This document shows, one piece after another, positions 38,288 through 49,328 of a DNA stretch of 64,000 nt; within the stretch, counting starts at the first letter, position 1, and every line of letters begins with the position of its first letter. This DNA comes from Porogramme epimiltina (Eukaryota; Basidiomycota; Agaricomycetes; Polyporales; Polyporaceae), in assembly GCA_900155495.1 (NCBI GenBank), contig FTLJ01000131.1, positions 16,424-80,423 of the forward strand, given 5' to 3'. The notes under the pieces are model-generated. The model made no database searches. It was not told the origin of the DNA and worked only from the letters and a program-made list of their open reading frames with translations. Both the position numbers and the translations under genes were made by a program.

Positions 38288-40349
38288 TCAAGGGAGGAGG
38301 AGGAAAAGGGGCAGAAGTGCGAGGAAGTTCGGAGTGCCGAGGCCCGAGACAGGGTCCCAACCGGGCTGCGCCTCGAAGCCATTCGTGTTACACCCCGGGT
38401 TGTTCCCCACAGTAATGTCGTGGAACGCACCCTCGAACTTATACAGCTAGGTAGAGAGAAGCCGTCAGCACTGTCACTCAAATACACAACGCAGGGCACG
38501 TACCGCGGGGTTGACCCAGCCAACAGGCTTTTTGCCGATCGCGAGGCGCGCGTCGTTGATCGCGGAGAGGATGGACGCGAACGTCGGCGCGGACGCAGAC
38601 GTGCCGGAGACGAGCTCGAGCGTGCCGTCGATCGCGACCGTGTAGTTGAGCCCGTTCGTAGCGACATCCGGGAACGCGCGCCCGGTTGCGTTGAACGTCC
38701 CCGCAGCGTATGGAGGTGGGAAGCGCTTGAGATAGCCAGCGACGGCGTCCTTCTGGAACTGCGGCGTCGGGAACACGTTCGAGAAGCCGCCGCCCGAGGG
38801 GAAGAGCTGGAAGACCGCAGTCTCAGGCTTCGTGACGCTGTTGCCGGGCACGACCTGCGTCGCGCCCACGGAGGTGACGTAGGGACAGCCGCCGGGGAAA
38901 GTGGGGTTGAAGCGCGTGCCGTCGAAGGACTCCTGATCGTTATCATCGAGGCATAGGCCGAATGGGCTGCCGACGCCCGAATCCCCGGAGGAGTAGACGA
39001 AGGTCACGCCCGTGAGACTCAGCTTGCCGTACTCGGCGCACTGGCGCTGCACATACGCGGTCGAGAGCTCCGCTTCCTGGTAGCCGTATGAGGTCGAGAT
39101 GACGTACGAAAGAGGCGCGCCTCCACACTGCTCTGGGCCTTGGTACCCGCCGAAAGGATCAGGGTAGGCGGGGTCGACGTTGGGGTCATCACCACCTTCG
39201 AAAGTACAGTAGGAGGCATCGAGCGCGTTGAGGAAAGTACCGAAGGAGCCACCTTCGACATCGTCTCCAACTTGATACAAATTGACAGGTTGCCCTTTGC
39301 CAACGAGGCCCATGACATATTGCAGGTCCAGGCTAGACTCCGCGAAAAAGCCTTCGTCGTTAATGTCTGCACCATCGATGCCAATGAAGGTAGGGCGTTC
39401 CCCAACTTGACTCTTGGAATAGTTTCCAAAGAACACGTCGAAGTCGGAGGGGAGGTGCGATTCCGGAGAATATTCCACTGCGAGTCGCGTTAGTACCCCA
39501 AGGGTCAGCGAGAGACATATACAACCACCCACCAACACCGATACTGTTCTTATGGGTAGCGACGGGTATGTAGATGAAGTCGTACAGAGCACGCAAGCAA
39601 GCGAGTGTGATGGCCTCGTCGCAGTGCTCCAGTTGAGTAAAGATCGACTGTTACGGGAGGTGTGTCAGGATTTGCAGGGTCATTGACGTGGATATCACAC
39701 AAGAACTTACGTGAATAGGGCCGCCCATCTTCGGATTCGCGCCGAATCCCACCTTCCCAATGTTCTTGCTAGTGTCGTACGTGCCGTGGCGCCGCATTCC
39801 GACATCGAAGTGCAGCGTGGGTGTGATGAGGTCGACGTGCTTCGACACATGCTCCGGGAGGTTGTACGCGCCGTGGCAAGCGAGGTGTTGTCGACCGTTC
39901 CCGGAATGTTCGTAGACGAAGTACTCCGTCCCCAGTAGATGCTCAGCCTCCTGGATGGTGACGTTCGCGTTGATCCAGCTGCCACTCTTGCTGAGCCTAA
40001 TGCGACTGGCAGCGATGGAGCCGTCCTCGACAAGCCAATCGCGTACTGCCTCGACAGCCTCCGTAGAAGGGCGGAATGTGTTCGCGACTCGAGCGGTAGA
40101 CCAGTGATTGCTGTAGTTCGGCGAATCGGGGTGGGCGATGTCCATGAGGTACGACTCGAGGTTTTCTAGGTTGGACTGGACGAGGCCCACGCTGAGCGGG
40201 AGGACAGCGCCGGGGTCAGCACGGCGAATAGGAACCCATCCTGCTGGAAGGGCTCGACGTGTCTCGTGTGCCACACGTCTCGTCGGCATGCGCGCCGCCG
40301 AGGAAGACGTGAGGGTAAGGGCGAGGGAGAGGAACCCGGTGAAGAGCAT
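38288..40349 (-). CDS. Sedolisin-family serine-carboxyl protease (tripeptidyl-peptidase, S53)
   Basis: Secreted acid protease of family S53. The ATG at 40347-40349 opens a signal peptide (MLFTGFLSLALTLTSSSA). The S53 propeptide has NYSNHWSTARVANTFRPS and LLGTEYFVYEH. The mature domain begins around YIPVATHKNSIGVVEYSPES. The Glu and Asp of the catalytic triad lie in FFAESSLDLQYV, the oxyanion Asp in YSSGDSGVG, and the catalytic Ser in SGTSASAP. The calcium site is near the C terminus in FHDITVGNNPGC. The last exon ends FLALLPLFLLLP at 38288. Introns were spliced at IH/SIFTQLEHC, NSIG/VEYS and NPA/LYKFEG. A TATA-like TATAAC (minus) lies at 40416-40421. It probably serves extracellular protein breakdown. 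An upstream TTG start was rejected. Confidence 0.93.
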
Positions 40350-43023
40350 CTTCAAACCGGTAAGAGGCAGAGCACAAGACGGGTGCTCGAGGGAAGTGGA
40401 GGACCGACGGAGAGGTTATAAATGGGGGTCCAACGTCTTCGAAGACCGGACGAAGCCCAAGTGGTGTTTAAGGCGGCGGCAATGTGAACTGAAGAAGCTG
40501 ATGAGGATGTTGTGCGAAGCTAGGAGGCGTGTGCTAGAACGAGTCATGACATTACCTTCTCTGTGGTGTCCTGGCCGTCGCCGCCGTTCTTGAGAAGGGA
40601 TTGGGCCAGAAGTCGTCCACGAAGTCAAATGGAAGTAGCGAAACGCGCGAGAATGCGAGCACGTGTACCGTACAAGGACGAGACGCGATGAAGGTGTATT
40701 CCATTCACTACCGAGGTCAATGACTTCTACCGCTCATTGCTACCACTCCCTGGGACTGGAGAAGCTGATAGAGTTAGTAAACGAAGCTATAACGTACAGA
40801 AAATAGGATACCGACGGGGATTTAAGACCGACGGCATCCGGGCTCTACGGCATATGAGGGAGAGGAGTGCGGGTCCAGCATGCTCCAGCACCCCGCACAG
40901 GAGTCGGGGTGGCGTCAAGGGCGTCCAGCTGACGATGTGCCGTGGTACGCATCAGACAAAGAGGCCGCCCTCCCGCCGGGAGTCTTCCACGACCTTGACA
41001 GATCATGGCCACTCATCGGAATGTTGACGTGAGCGCCAGCGCCTTGCCCCAAGAGGACGCGCGTTTATCGCCTGCACCATGCGGAAGGCTGAAACGCCTA
41101 TTCATCCATCTTCGAACAGACAAGACAGAACAGAATGTTCGGGCGGCCATCGCAGCGAGAGTGATAGGACAGATGTGGCGGCAGTATTTCCATAAATCCG
41201 GATGCTTTAGTCAAAGCTGTTACATATGTTCTATATGAGTCAAAAATTGTCCAAGAGGAGCACGAATAGCAGCATACAAAGCCAGAAATTGCGACGCAAG
41301 GCCTCGGCTTCTTCATCCGAGCCACGCGGCCAGTCTCCAGACGTCCATTAACATTCCCGTGCGGTGCCGGAAAAGAAGTGTTAATCGCGTCGGTGACTGG
41401 AGGAAGATATTGGCACGGAAGACTGGCAGAACCCTTCGAGGCCTTGCTTTAAGCTTGAGTATGACAGGTCAGGACAGCCCGAAGAAACCGGTGTGCGTAC
41501 CCGTGAGAGAATAGCACCGATGGGCCACCCGTAAATCCGTGTGGCAAGCACACTACGGCCACAAACGAGTAGGGACGAGAGGGCAAGAATATTCGTTTGG
41601 GAAGCGCATGTCCCTGTTCTGTAAGTCAGCTAGAGTTTGTAACGAAATAGCAATATGCACACCAAGTCCGTAACGCTAAGGCTCCGCCGATGGCGGCTCG
41701 ACGGTGACAGCTACAGACAACCGAAGGAGAAGGCCTTCACCTCCGTGTCCCACGCCGTCGACTTCTCTTCCACAGCGTCTAGACCATCATGAGAGCAAGA
41801 CTAGATTTGCCAAAAAGGAGTAATCGGATAAGCAAATGGATAATGGCGGGCCCGAAATTGAGGACATACCAGGGACGGCACTGTAGCAGTCAGCTAGAGT
41901 GTTCATGATACGAGCAGAAAGACTACCACTCACCTTATAGCCTTTCACTATGCACTTCCATGAGTGGAGGAGAGGGTTGTGGGACATGCCGAGAACCGAA
42001 ACCCTCTCCTTCCTATTGTATGGCGCTCGCCTTCGACAGCATTGATGAGTCTGGGTTTGCGATGACCAGAGGCCCGTCGAGTTCGTCGACACAGGGGCCG
42101 CAGCCCTGTGGGAGGAGCGTGAGCCATATATGTGCGATGGAGGAGCTGGGCTGGCCGCTGAACGGCGCACGCGGAACTGCACTTACCTTCCTTGAGGATT
42201 GTTGCAGTAGATATGTCAACTGGCTTTGTCGTACTGCGAGACCTTCCGGATCCGACTCGGTTGCCTTGCCCATGCCCACATGCCGTTCATCCCATAATCA
42301 CCTCAGAGTGAGATCTTGATGGACGTTCGGCGGCGGAAGGGGCGAAAGCATGTGTTTCTATGCTAGGGAGGAAGCAGAGTTGAGGAAGCAGCAAGAGAGA
42401 GAATTGAGACACAAAGGACCTCGAGGAGATAGGTGATGCATACAGTCAAGACGTCCGTAATGGATCGTATCGGACGTGCTTCTCTCGAGACGTTGATTAT
42501 CCATGCTTGGCCCACACTTGACGCCCGTCGATCTCGTCATTCGAATTTCGCCATTCATAGCTAGCCGACGGCGCGGATAACACCTGGCATGTTCATCTTC
42601 AACCCACTCACTGTACAGACTCCCAACGGCTCTCATGAGGCCTTCAATCAACTCTCAACATTCGTCAGAAACGAGGTAGAGTGGACTAGCGCACTACCCT
42701 TGAGAGCTGCTGTTATTAATACGTGTATTTAGATCTAACCAGGATCATTTGTTCAGCGCCGAAACACAATTTTCGCGGTGAACTATGGACTCTCCGCGTT
42801 GTGGATCTCGGAAATTGTCTAAGCAGCTGCTGGCAGCCTTGAAGCAGGAAATAGGCTCTATGAGGTAAGCACTGATCCTCGTGTTCTAGTGTCGATTGTG
42901 AGCCTGACACCTAAGTACCTCAGCAACGAAGATGTATCTCGAGCTGTTTTGTCTCGCGCCGGGAAAGTTCTGATTGCAAACTTTGTCTAGATAAAGTCTA
43001 TCAAGGGGGACCTGCGGGAAGCC
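40350..43023. other. Long spacer, at most a weak gene candidate
   Basis: About 2.7 kb without a firm gene. On the minus strand, 42279-42000 shows a possible coding stretch (MGMGKATESDPEGLAVRQSQ, LTYLLQQSSRK) ending at a strong GTAAGT donor, with a CCCACAG acceptor about 70 bp on, but the continuation has no family motif in either frame. The rest shows nothing. Confidence 0.35.
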
Positions 43024-44754
43024 ATGTCGCTGCTCCGACATGCTGTTAACATGCGACGCCCTATATTTACCCTCCCCACTGAAATTCTTATCGCCATTGT
43101 AGAAGAAGTTGGAAGCACGTCAACTCTAGACGTCGACTGGACGCTCGGGCGGTTCTGGGCTCCATCCTTCCGGGATGGCTCTGTGCTGATTCGCTTGTCG
43201 CAGACATGCCGTCGTTTCCGCAACATCATCCTATCCCATTCCAAGCCATCTTGGTGGACCCATATCTGCCGGAACGCCGACCCGGTTATTCCGACCCTTC
43301 TCGCGAGAAGCCAAAACCTCCCGCTCGCTGTTGTCGTACACGGATCTTCGGGCAGTACAAACAACCTCCGCGCATATTACGCCTCAATGATCCCCCGGAT
43401 GCAAGACCTCCATTTCGTGAACGTCGACTATGGCCGGTTCAAAGCGTTCAAATCGTTCCTGCACCTTATACATCCGGCACTCCGATGCCTCACTTTCACT
43501 GGCAATCAGCCTGACCGCCCCGAATGGCGTAGACATGGCCTCACGCTATCCCCCACACACTTCCCCCAACTTCGCCAGCTCACTCTCTCCGGCGTCTCCT
43601 TCCACGTCAACCCCCACGCCCCGCACCCGCACCTCACCCGCCTCGTGCTCGCTCGCATCTCCGGCATCCCACGATTGCACGTGAAGGTCGCCGCGCTTCT
43701 TGCTGCGTGCCCCGCGCTCGAATCCGTCGCCCTCTCCTCCCTCTTCGCCGGCGACGTCCCCGACGCTCCCTTCCCTCCGCCGCACATCCCGGCCCTCCGT
43801 CGCATCGTGCTGCACGACCTCGTCGCGCGCGCGCTCCGCTTCTACGTCGCCCTACTCCCCGCGGCCGGCGGCGCCTCGCCTGGGATCACTTTGGAGATCA
43901 TAAACGAAACTGCGGCGCACTCCTCGTTCAAGTTCGCGCCCGTACTACAGGAGCGCCTCGGCGCGAGCGGCGCGACCACGATTGGCGTCGCGGTCTACTC
44001 GCGTGCGCCCGAAGACGACGCGAGTGACGCGGGCGATGCAGCGGCCCCGGATACGGAGTCTGCGGCGGGCCCGCCGCGCGATCTTGAACTTGCCGTGGCT
44101 GCGGCAGGTAATGCCGGCGCGGTGCGGATCGCGTCGACGGCGCGCCTGGTGGAGATGTCGCAATACCAGAACCCGGGCCTATGGCTGGAGCGCATCCTCC
44201 TCGCTGACCGCGCGATGCTTATGGGCGTACGCGATGCGTGGTTCATCAACCCTGGCATGCTGTCTGCTCACGATGCACCGGAGCTCAAGGCTGCTGTTAA
44301 GCAAGCTATAGATGCACTTCCAGCACTTCGGACCATTGTCTTGGCTATGTCGGTTAATCATGAGTGCGACGAGGGCCTGACTAATTGTGTAGTGCCTCCC
44401 CCAGACCTCTCCCTTCTCCCTAATGTACATGATCCAACATTCAGCTGCGAGCATCTACGAGGGCTTCACCTCATATATGACAGTCCTACTTTCCCGCCCT
44501 GTTGTGCTACTGATGGTAGCACCCCCTTGACCCCATACAAAGTTGACTTTTCACAGATGTTTCAGCAGCTTGATTCCAGTGCATACTGTTACCTTGAGGA
44601 ACTTACTGTACAAGTGCCTTCTTGTGTCATGATTAGCTCTATAGATATACAGCACCTTCATGAATATTTTGCAAGTGTTCATACTCAACATTTAGAGCAG
44701 ACACCATCTTGTCCACTTCCTTTAGACTATAGATGTAGCAGCAATATAATTTGA
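43024..44754 (+). CDS. F-box protein with LRR-like C-terminal region (B)
   Basis: A single-exon frame of 576 codons. The F-box lies at residues 12-60 (PIFTLPTEILIAIVEEVGST and LSQTCRRFRNIILSH, then WWTHIC). LRR-like segments follow (HPALRCLTFTGNQ, FPQLRQLTLSGVSF, CPALESVALSSLF), and the end carries AYCYLEELTVQVPS. That end aligns with F-box protein A (YAYLEQLVLQTTPL), and the stretch LPALRTIVLAM also has a counterpart there. Codon use is strongly GC-ending to about 44300 and becomes AT-ending in the last 150 codons, merging into an AT-rich neighbourhood. It is presumably an SCF substrate receptor; the target is unknown. It is convergent with DUF6533 copy G. Confidence 0.82.
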   Translation: MSLLRHAVNMRRPIFTLPTEILIAIVEEVGSTSTLDVDWTLGRFWAPSFRDGSVLIRLSQTCRRFRNIILSHSKPSWWTHICRNADPVIPTLLARSQNLPLAVVVHGSSGSTNNLRAYYASMIPRMQDLHFVNVDYGRFKAFKSFLHLIHPALRCLTFTGNQPDRPEWRRHGLTLSPTHFPQLRQLTLSGVSFHVNPHAPHPHLTRLVLARISGIPRLHVKVAALLAACPALESVALSSLFAGDVPDAPFPPPHIPALRRIVLHDLVARALRFYVALLPAAGGASPGITLEIINETAAHSSFKFAPVLQERLGASGATTIGVAVYSRAPEDDASDAGDAAAPDTESAAGPPRDLELAVAAAGNAGAVRIASTARLVEMSQYQNPGLWLERILLADRAMLMGVRDAWFINPGMLSAHDAPELKAAVKQAIDALPALRTIVLAMSVNHECDEGLTNCVVPPPDLSLLPNVHDPTFSCEHLRGLHLIYDSPTFPPCCATDGSTPLTPYKVDFSQMFQQLDSSAYCYLEELTVQVPSCVMISSIDIQHLHEYFASVHTQHLEQTPSCPLPLDYRCSSNII

Positions 44755-44883
44755 GGCTTCAACACTTTGGTCACAACTCTGCCTGAATTGCGTGTACAGA
44801 GATGGTCTATTGCTTTTGTTTATTTGGAGGATTGTATACAAAACTCGGACCATTATTAGACATAATCTATTAAATTCGCTGAA

Positions 44884-46472
44884 CTACTGATGTATAGAAG
44901 CAATAGACCCTGACATACTTGCAAAATGCAGTGTTCCAACAGAACTAGGGGAATCCTGAAAATCACTACCAACTAGTATCTGTGGTTGCCTACTGGCTCT
45001 TTGCATGTCAATAAGGAAGTGTGAAATTATAATAGAGGTAAGTCTGACAACTGGAAGTAAGCAATTATGAATAAGACTTCATATACTATACCCACGGAAC
45101 AGTAAATGCAACCACTTCGCTTACTAGGCCTTGAGAAAAAATCTGTCATATGTTTAGTAAGTTGAAAAAGATGACAGAATTTTTGTAGCTTACTGAGAGT
45201 AGTGAAAAGGTCATATGCAATGTGTTGAGTATAAACAACAGACTATAAGAATTTAATAGTCAAATGTCAATGCACCTAATCAATACAACTTTTGCTTACA
45301 TCAAGTAGATTGTTCCTGTTTATTGAATGTTAATATACAGATTGTCATTGAAATATAGTGTCATGCTCACCATCCCATAACAATAGTTTGGACAAAGTCA
45401 TTTGACCATATAATGTATTCTTCAACAATGAAGGATGGTACAGCTGTTTCCAGGTGATAACCAAAAGGATTATATCAGATAATAACAATGACCCTCTTGA
45501 GCTAATAATGACTAGTAGATGTGTAAGTGAATAAGCCATATATGAAAATCCATCACATACAGCTATCAAACATGTTAGTTAGACTTTACAAGAAGAAGCA
45601 ATTGTACTTACCTTTGCAAGGCAATATATGGGACATGGGGATCTACTGCTAGGCAACCAAATGTTGGGTCACTTGCACCAGAAATTCCATATGCAAATTG
45701 GGTCTAAGAAAAAACATCTTGTTTCAGATTATAGTCCAAATATAGATAGATGATATAGATACCAGATTTATCCCAATTGGCACAATAGAGAGCATGAAGA
45801 CCACCAGGGACAGTCCTTTGTTTTGAGTAGGTGCAAGAGTTCGCTTCATAGAAAAGGCTGATTACTAAATGGTCAGAGTCATCCATCAAGTAACCTGATT
45901 CAAAAGCATATGCACTTGCTAATGCCAAATATGTGGTGACCTCTACTGCAAATGCAGCTTGGACAAGGATTGCACACCTAGTATTATATCCAGTATATAT
46001 CAACCTCCATTAGAGCAATAAGGGAACTATAAGACTAATGCTTACTCCTGTTTAAATGATCTGTTACTACAATTCCTCTGATTAAATCTAATATATTCTT
46101 ACCTGGTCTGTAAACTTTGTGCTGCACAGAATCAACTCAAGTATCAAAGAGAGAACCCCAATGTATCTGTTCCCTAGAAACAGAACCACTGCTCCTGAGA
46201 TTGGTTGTTTCCAAAACAGGTTGATCTCATAGTCCATAGTGAGCAAATAGTCAAAGATGTAAAGTGCTGATGGTGAAAAGATGTATTAGCAACTACCAGA
46301 TACATATTGATGCCTATTGCTTACTGGCAGCTGCTAGACCAAAATAGCTTTCAGTGGTGCTACTCGAGATTTTTTCCATCAGTATCAAGTTACCTGATAA
46401 GACATTGATGAGAACATACATTTTCTGAAAGCTCTCCATGATCTCAGCTGTCTCCCCAATTTGATTGGTCAT
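44884..46472 (-). CDS. DUF6533 membrane protein, copy G (AT-rich)
   Basis: A complete family member whose DNA is far more AT-rich than its relatives. The start at 46470-46472 gives MTNQIGETAEIMESFQKMYV. A small exon follows, then LYIFDYLLTMDYEINLFWKQ and SGAVVLFLGNRYIGVLSLI. Later exons encode SDPTFGCLAVDPHVPYIALQ, LLVIISSRGSLLLSDIILLV with ITWKQLYHPSL, and the 16-nt micro-exon 45300-45315 (GTIYLM). LLFILNTLHMTFSLLS and TSIIISHFLIDMQRASRQPQ follow, to a stop at 44884-44886. All exons are open and splice sites intact, so it appears functional. The upstream exon between about 45700 and 46000 is modelled loosely. Confidence 0.8.
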
Positions 46473-47462
46473 TTTACTGCTAGGAGTTGGTGGGAGCACT
46501 AGAGGAATAATATGCAGTGGACTGGCAAGGATGGGCACAGTTTAGTTGAATGCAGTTTCTCAGAATCTAAATCCGCAGTACTTATATCTGTGCAAGCATG
46601 GTATTTGATCAAACCAGATAATCTGTACCTGTGCAATGCACCCAGCGACGAGATGAGACCGAGCACCATCATGAAGCGGCCACTCAACAGGTCAACAATC
46701 CAGCTTAGAACCTGTGTCAGCCCACTCGAGTGTGTGCCACATTGTGTGGTGCACAGCTATACCAAGCGTGTACGTGACAGCTCAGCCGTGCCCCCAACAC
46801 AGGAGAAGACTTCCGGATCACTGAGGGTGAATATGATCAGACGGTATGTTGAGGCCGCGGTGAAGGGAGGCAGAAAATGCTCCAGTGGGGTGAGGCGCCT
46901 AAGGTAAATCGGCGGCGAAGCTCGACACTGCCTTCCTCAGCTCCGCAGGCACAGTTAGGGCCAACAGCAAGTGCGGAGCGTGGCGGAACTTGGTTCTATA
47001 GGACCTGTCACTATCACATCGCCCATGTGCGCCGCCAGGGACATCTCTCAGCCACCCATCCTACGACGCTCTCGCCGTCGCCGACCTACCCGGCCCGCAA
47101 ATGAGACTCCTTGAGGGATTAGGGGTCGCCGTTCGCCATTCTACCCTATCGTTCATGGAGATGCGTAGGATTGTAACACTTCCGTTTGTCGGAATCCTCG
47201 CCGGTGATGAGAACGCGAACAGTGCTTCGCCGATATCAACAAGAAACGAAGGCACGATAACCAGAAAACGTCGGACTTAATCTTGCCGGTGGAAGGAGTA
47301 CGCTGGTCCGTGGAGGACCCTAACAAAACGTATCTGTGCTTCAAGCATTCAGTCAAGTAGTGAATTATTGGTGGTAAAGGGGCGCATCGCTCGTATTTCC
47401 GAACCAATAACTATTGATACACAATGGATCCCATTGAAGAAACTGGGGCTCAGTATGCCACC
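46473..47462. other. Intergenic region DUF6533-G/TIF5
   Basis: About 990 bp. Composition returns from AT-rich to GC-moderate near 46650. No gene is supported; open frames at 46512-46907 (+) and 46499-46687 (-) lie antisense to each other. Confidence 0.45.
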
Positions 47463-48839
47463 CTACTCCTCGTCCTCGCTGTCGCTGTCGTCGGCTTCGT
47501 CAAGCCACTGCAAAGCCCCGTAAGCGCAACGCCAACTGGAGACATGCTGAACAAGCATACCTTCAGGAACGGCTCGCTCGCCTTGCGAACCTTCTTGCTG
47601 ATGTCGCGGTCAACAAACTTCTTGCTGACATGAGTACCCCACTGTTTCACAACCTCCTCCTCCAAGACGTCAATCTGATAGAACGCCATCAAGATCTTGG
47701 GAATAGCGGGGATGAGGTCGGGGTGCTCGACGCCGACGAGCCGCTCAATGCCTCCCAAGAGCGACTTCTGGTGCTTCTCGGAAGTGACCATCTACAGCAC
47801 ACATTAGAACGAACCCTCACGAACACACACGCGACAGCGACGCACCTTGACGAACAGAGGAGCATACTGGTCAATCTCGGTGACAACATTCTCCGTGAAC
47901 AACGTCTGCGCGATGACCGTCATCGTGTTGTGCTTCTTCGCGATGCCCAGCTCATCGGCCTTCTTGAACACCTCCACGGGACCCGCGTCACGGTTCTCCT
48001 TGATCCAGTGCCCGAGCTGCGCGAACGGGCTGTCCGCATCCTCGTCGCTGTCGTCATCGCCGTTGGCGAGCGAGACGCTGGCCATCGATGCCTCAACAGC
48101 CTTCATGCGCGCTTTCACGGCCTCCGGTGAAGTGTCGGCGGACCAGTCCTCCTTCGCGATCGCCGACTCCGCGTTGAGCTCGGCCGCCTCGGCCTTGATG
48201 CGCTTCGTGAGCTCGTCATCGCTGTCTCCGCCGCCCTCGCCGTCGTCCTCGCCGTTCTCGGGGCTCGCGTGGCCGTTCGGAGGCGTGTTGCTGTCCCCCG
48301 TAGTCTTCTTCGACGGCTTGCTCTTCTTCGGGTTCTTCGGCGGGTTCTTGATGATGAACGTGGTGAGCTTGTGGCGCATATCAACGCCCGTGCGCTCGCC
48401 GCACGCCTTACAGTCGCGGATGATCTCCTCCGTCTTCGTGATGATGAGGTCCGTCTCGGGGTTCTTGCACGACCTGCAGAGGACGAACTTGTCGATAAAA
48501 CCGTCGAGGAGCTCGCGGAGCTTGGTCGCGTCATGCGCCCCGTTGACGATGTAGCGATCGTTCTTCTCATCGAAGGACGTCTGTGCGCCCAATTCGCAGC
48601 CGAAGAACTTGGTGGGGTACGTCGGCGGGCGGCTGAGAGCGCGTGCCACGTCGGACATGTTCGGAAGAACAGTCTTGATGCCATTACCCTTGCCCTCGAT
48701 CTTCGTGGTCAGGAGGGGCATGCTACACACGAGGTTTCAGATCGTCGGTCGGGGAGGGTTTAGGGCACTAGTGACGGAACACTCACCGGTAGCGGTAGAA
48801 TTTGTCGTCGACATCACGACGAATGTTAACAACAGCCAT
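47463..48839 (-). CDS. TIF5: Translation initiation factor eIF5
   Basis: eIF5 is the GTPase-activating protein for eIF2 in the 48S complex. The ATG at 48837-48839 gives [20 protein letters not shown] across the first intron, followed by [20 protein letters not shown]. The catalytic Arg is in the N-terminal DKFYRYRMP segment. The zinc finger is [10 protein letters not shown] with [12 protein letters not shown] Lys-rich and acidic linker precedes the C-terminal W2 (HEAT) domain, including [20 protein letters not shown] and [20 protein letters not shown]. The last small exon gives [14 protein letters not shown], an aromatic/acidic tail typical of eIF5 that binds eIF2-beta and eIF3. About 410 residues, normal for the family. 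Confidence 0.97.
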
Positions 48840-49328
48840 GCTGGGCAGGTTTTAACGCTATAAGACTACGTGTGAGCGAAAGCTGCATCGAATAAAGAGG
48901 ACGAGTAGCCGAACAGTACTGAGTAGATGAGGGTGAAGCTGTCTTTTATGCGTCGGTATGCTGTTTGGAGGTCGAAGCATGAATCCTCTGCTTGCACAGA
49001 AGATGTCAGGAGTTGTGAGGGAGTAGGACGAAATGGTGGACGACAGGATGCAGCAGTTGACGAGAGCAGCGAGGGAACAGGTGGTGGAGGGGATCCAAGT
49101 GCACCGACGGCCTCACGCCCATTTTACGGCCCCTCGGACACTCCCGGCAGCGCTTATGTAAGCGCATCGCTGAGTAAACGTGCGTGCCGCCCTCTGCCAG
49201 GCCCACCTTCCCTCCGGCCGCGCGCGACGTGGACTCCCGGTGAAGAGGCACGAACCTCCAACAGAGCCGCGCATTCGTCCCCGGAGCACGGCGTCATGCA
49301 TTACATACGTCATTCACTCGAGAAGACA
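48840..49328. other. Spacer TIF5/TRDMT1
   Basis: About 490 bp that must include the TIF5 promoter and the TRDMT1 3' UTR. No TATA box, gene or repeat was identified. Confidence 0.4.

Noticed and set aside
40350..40355. Longer sedolisin start at 40355
   Set aside because: It is a TTG codon; the ATG two codons on gives a standard signal peptide.
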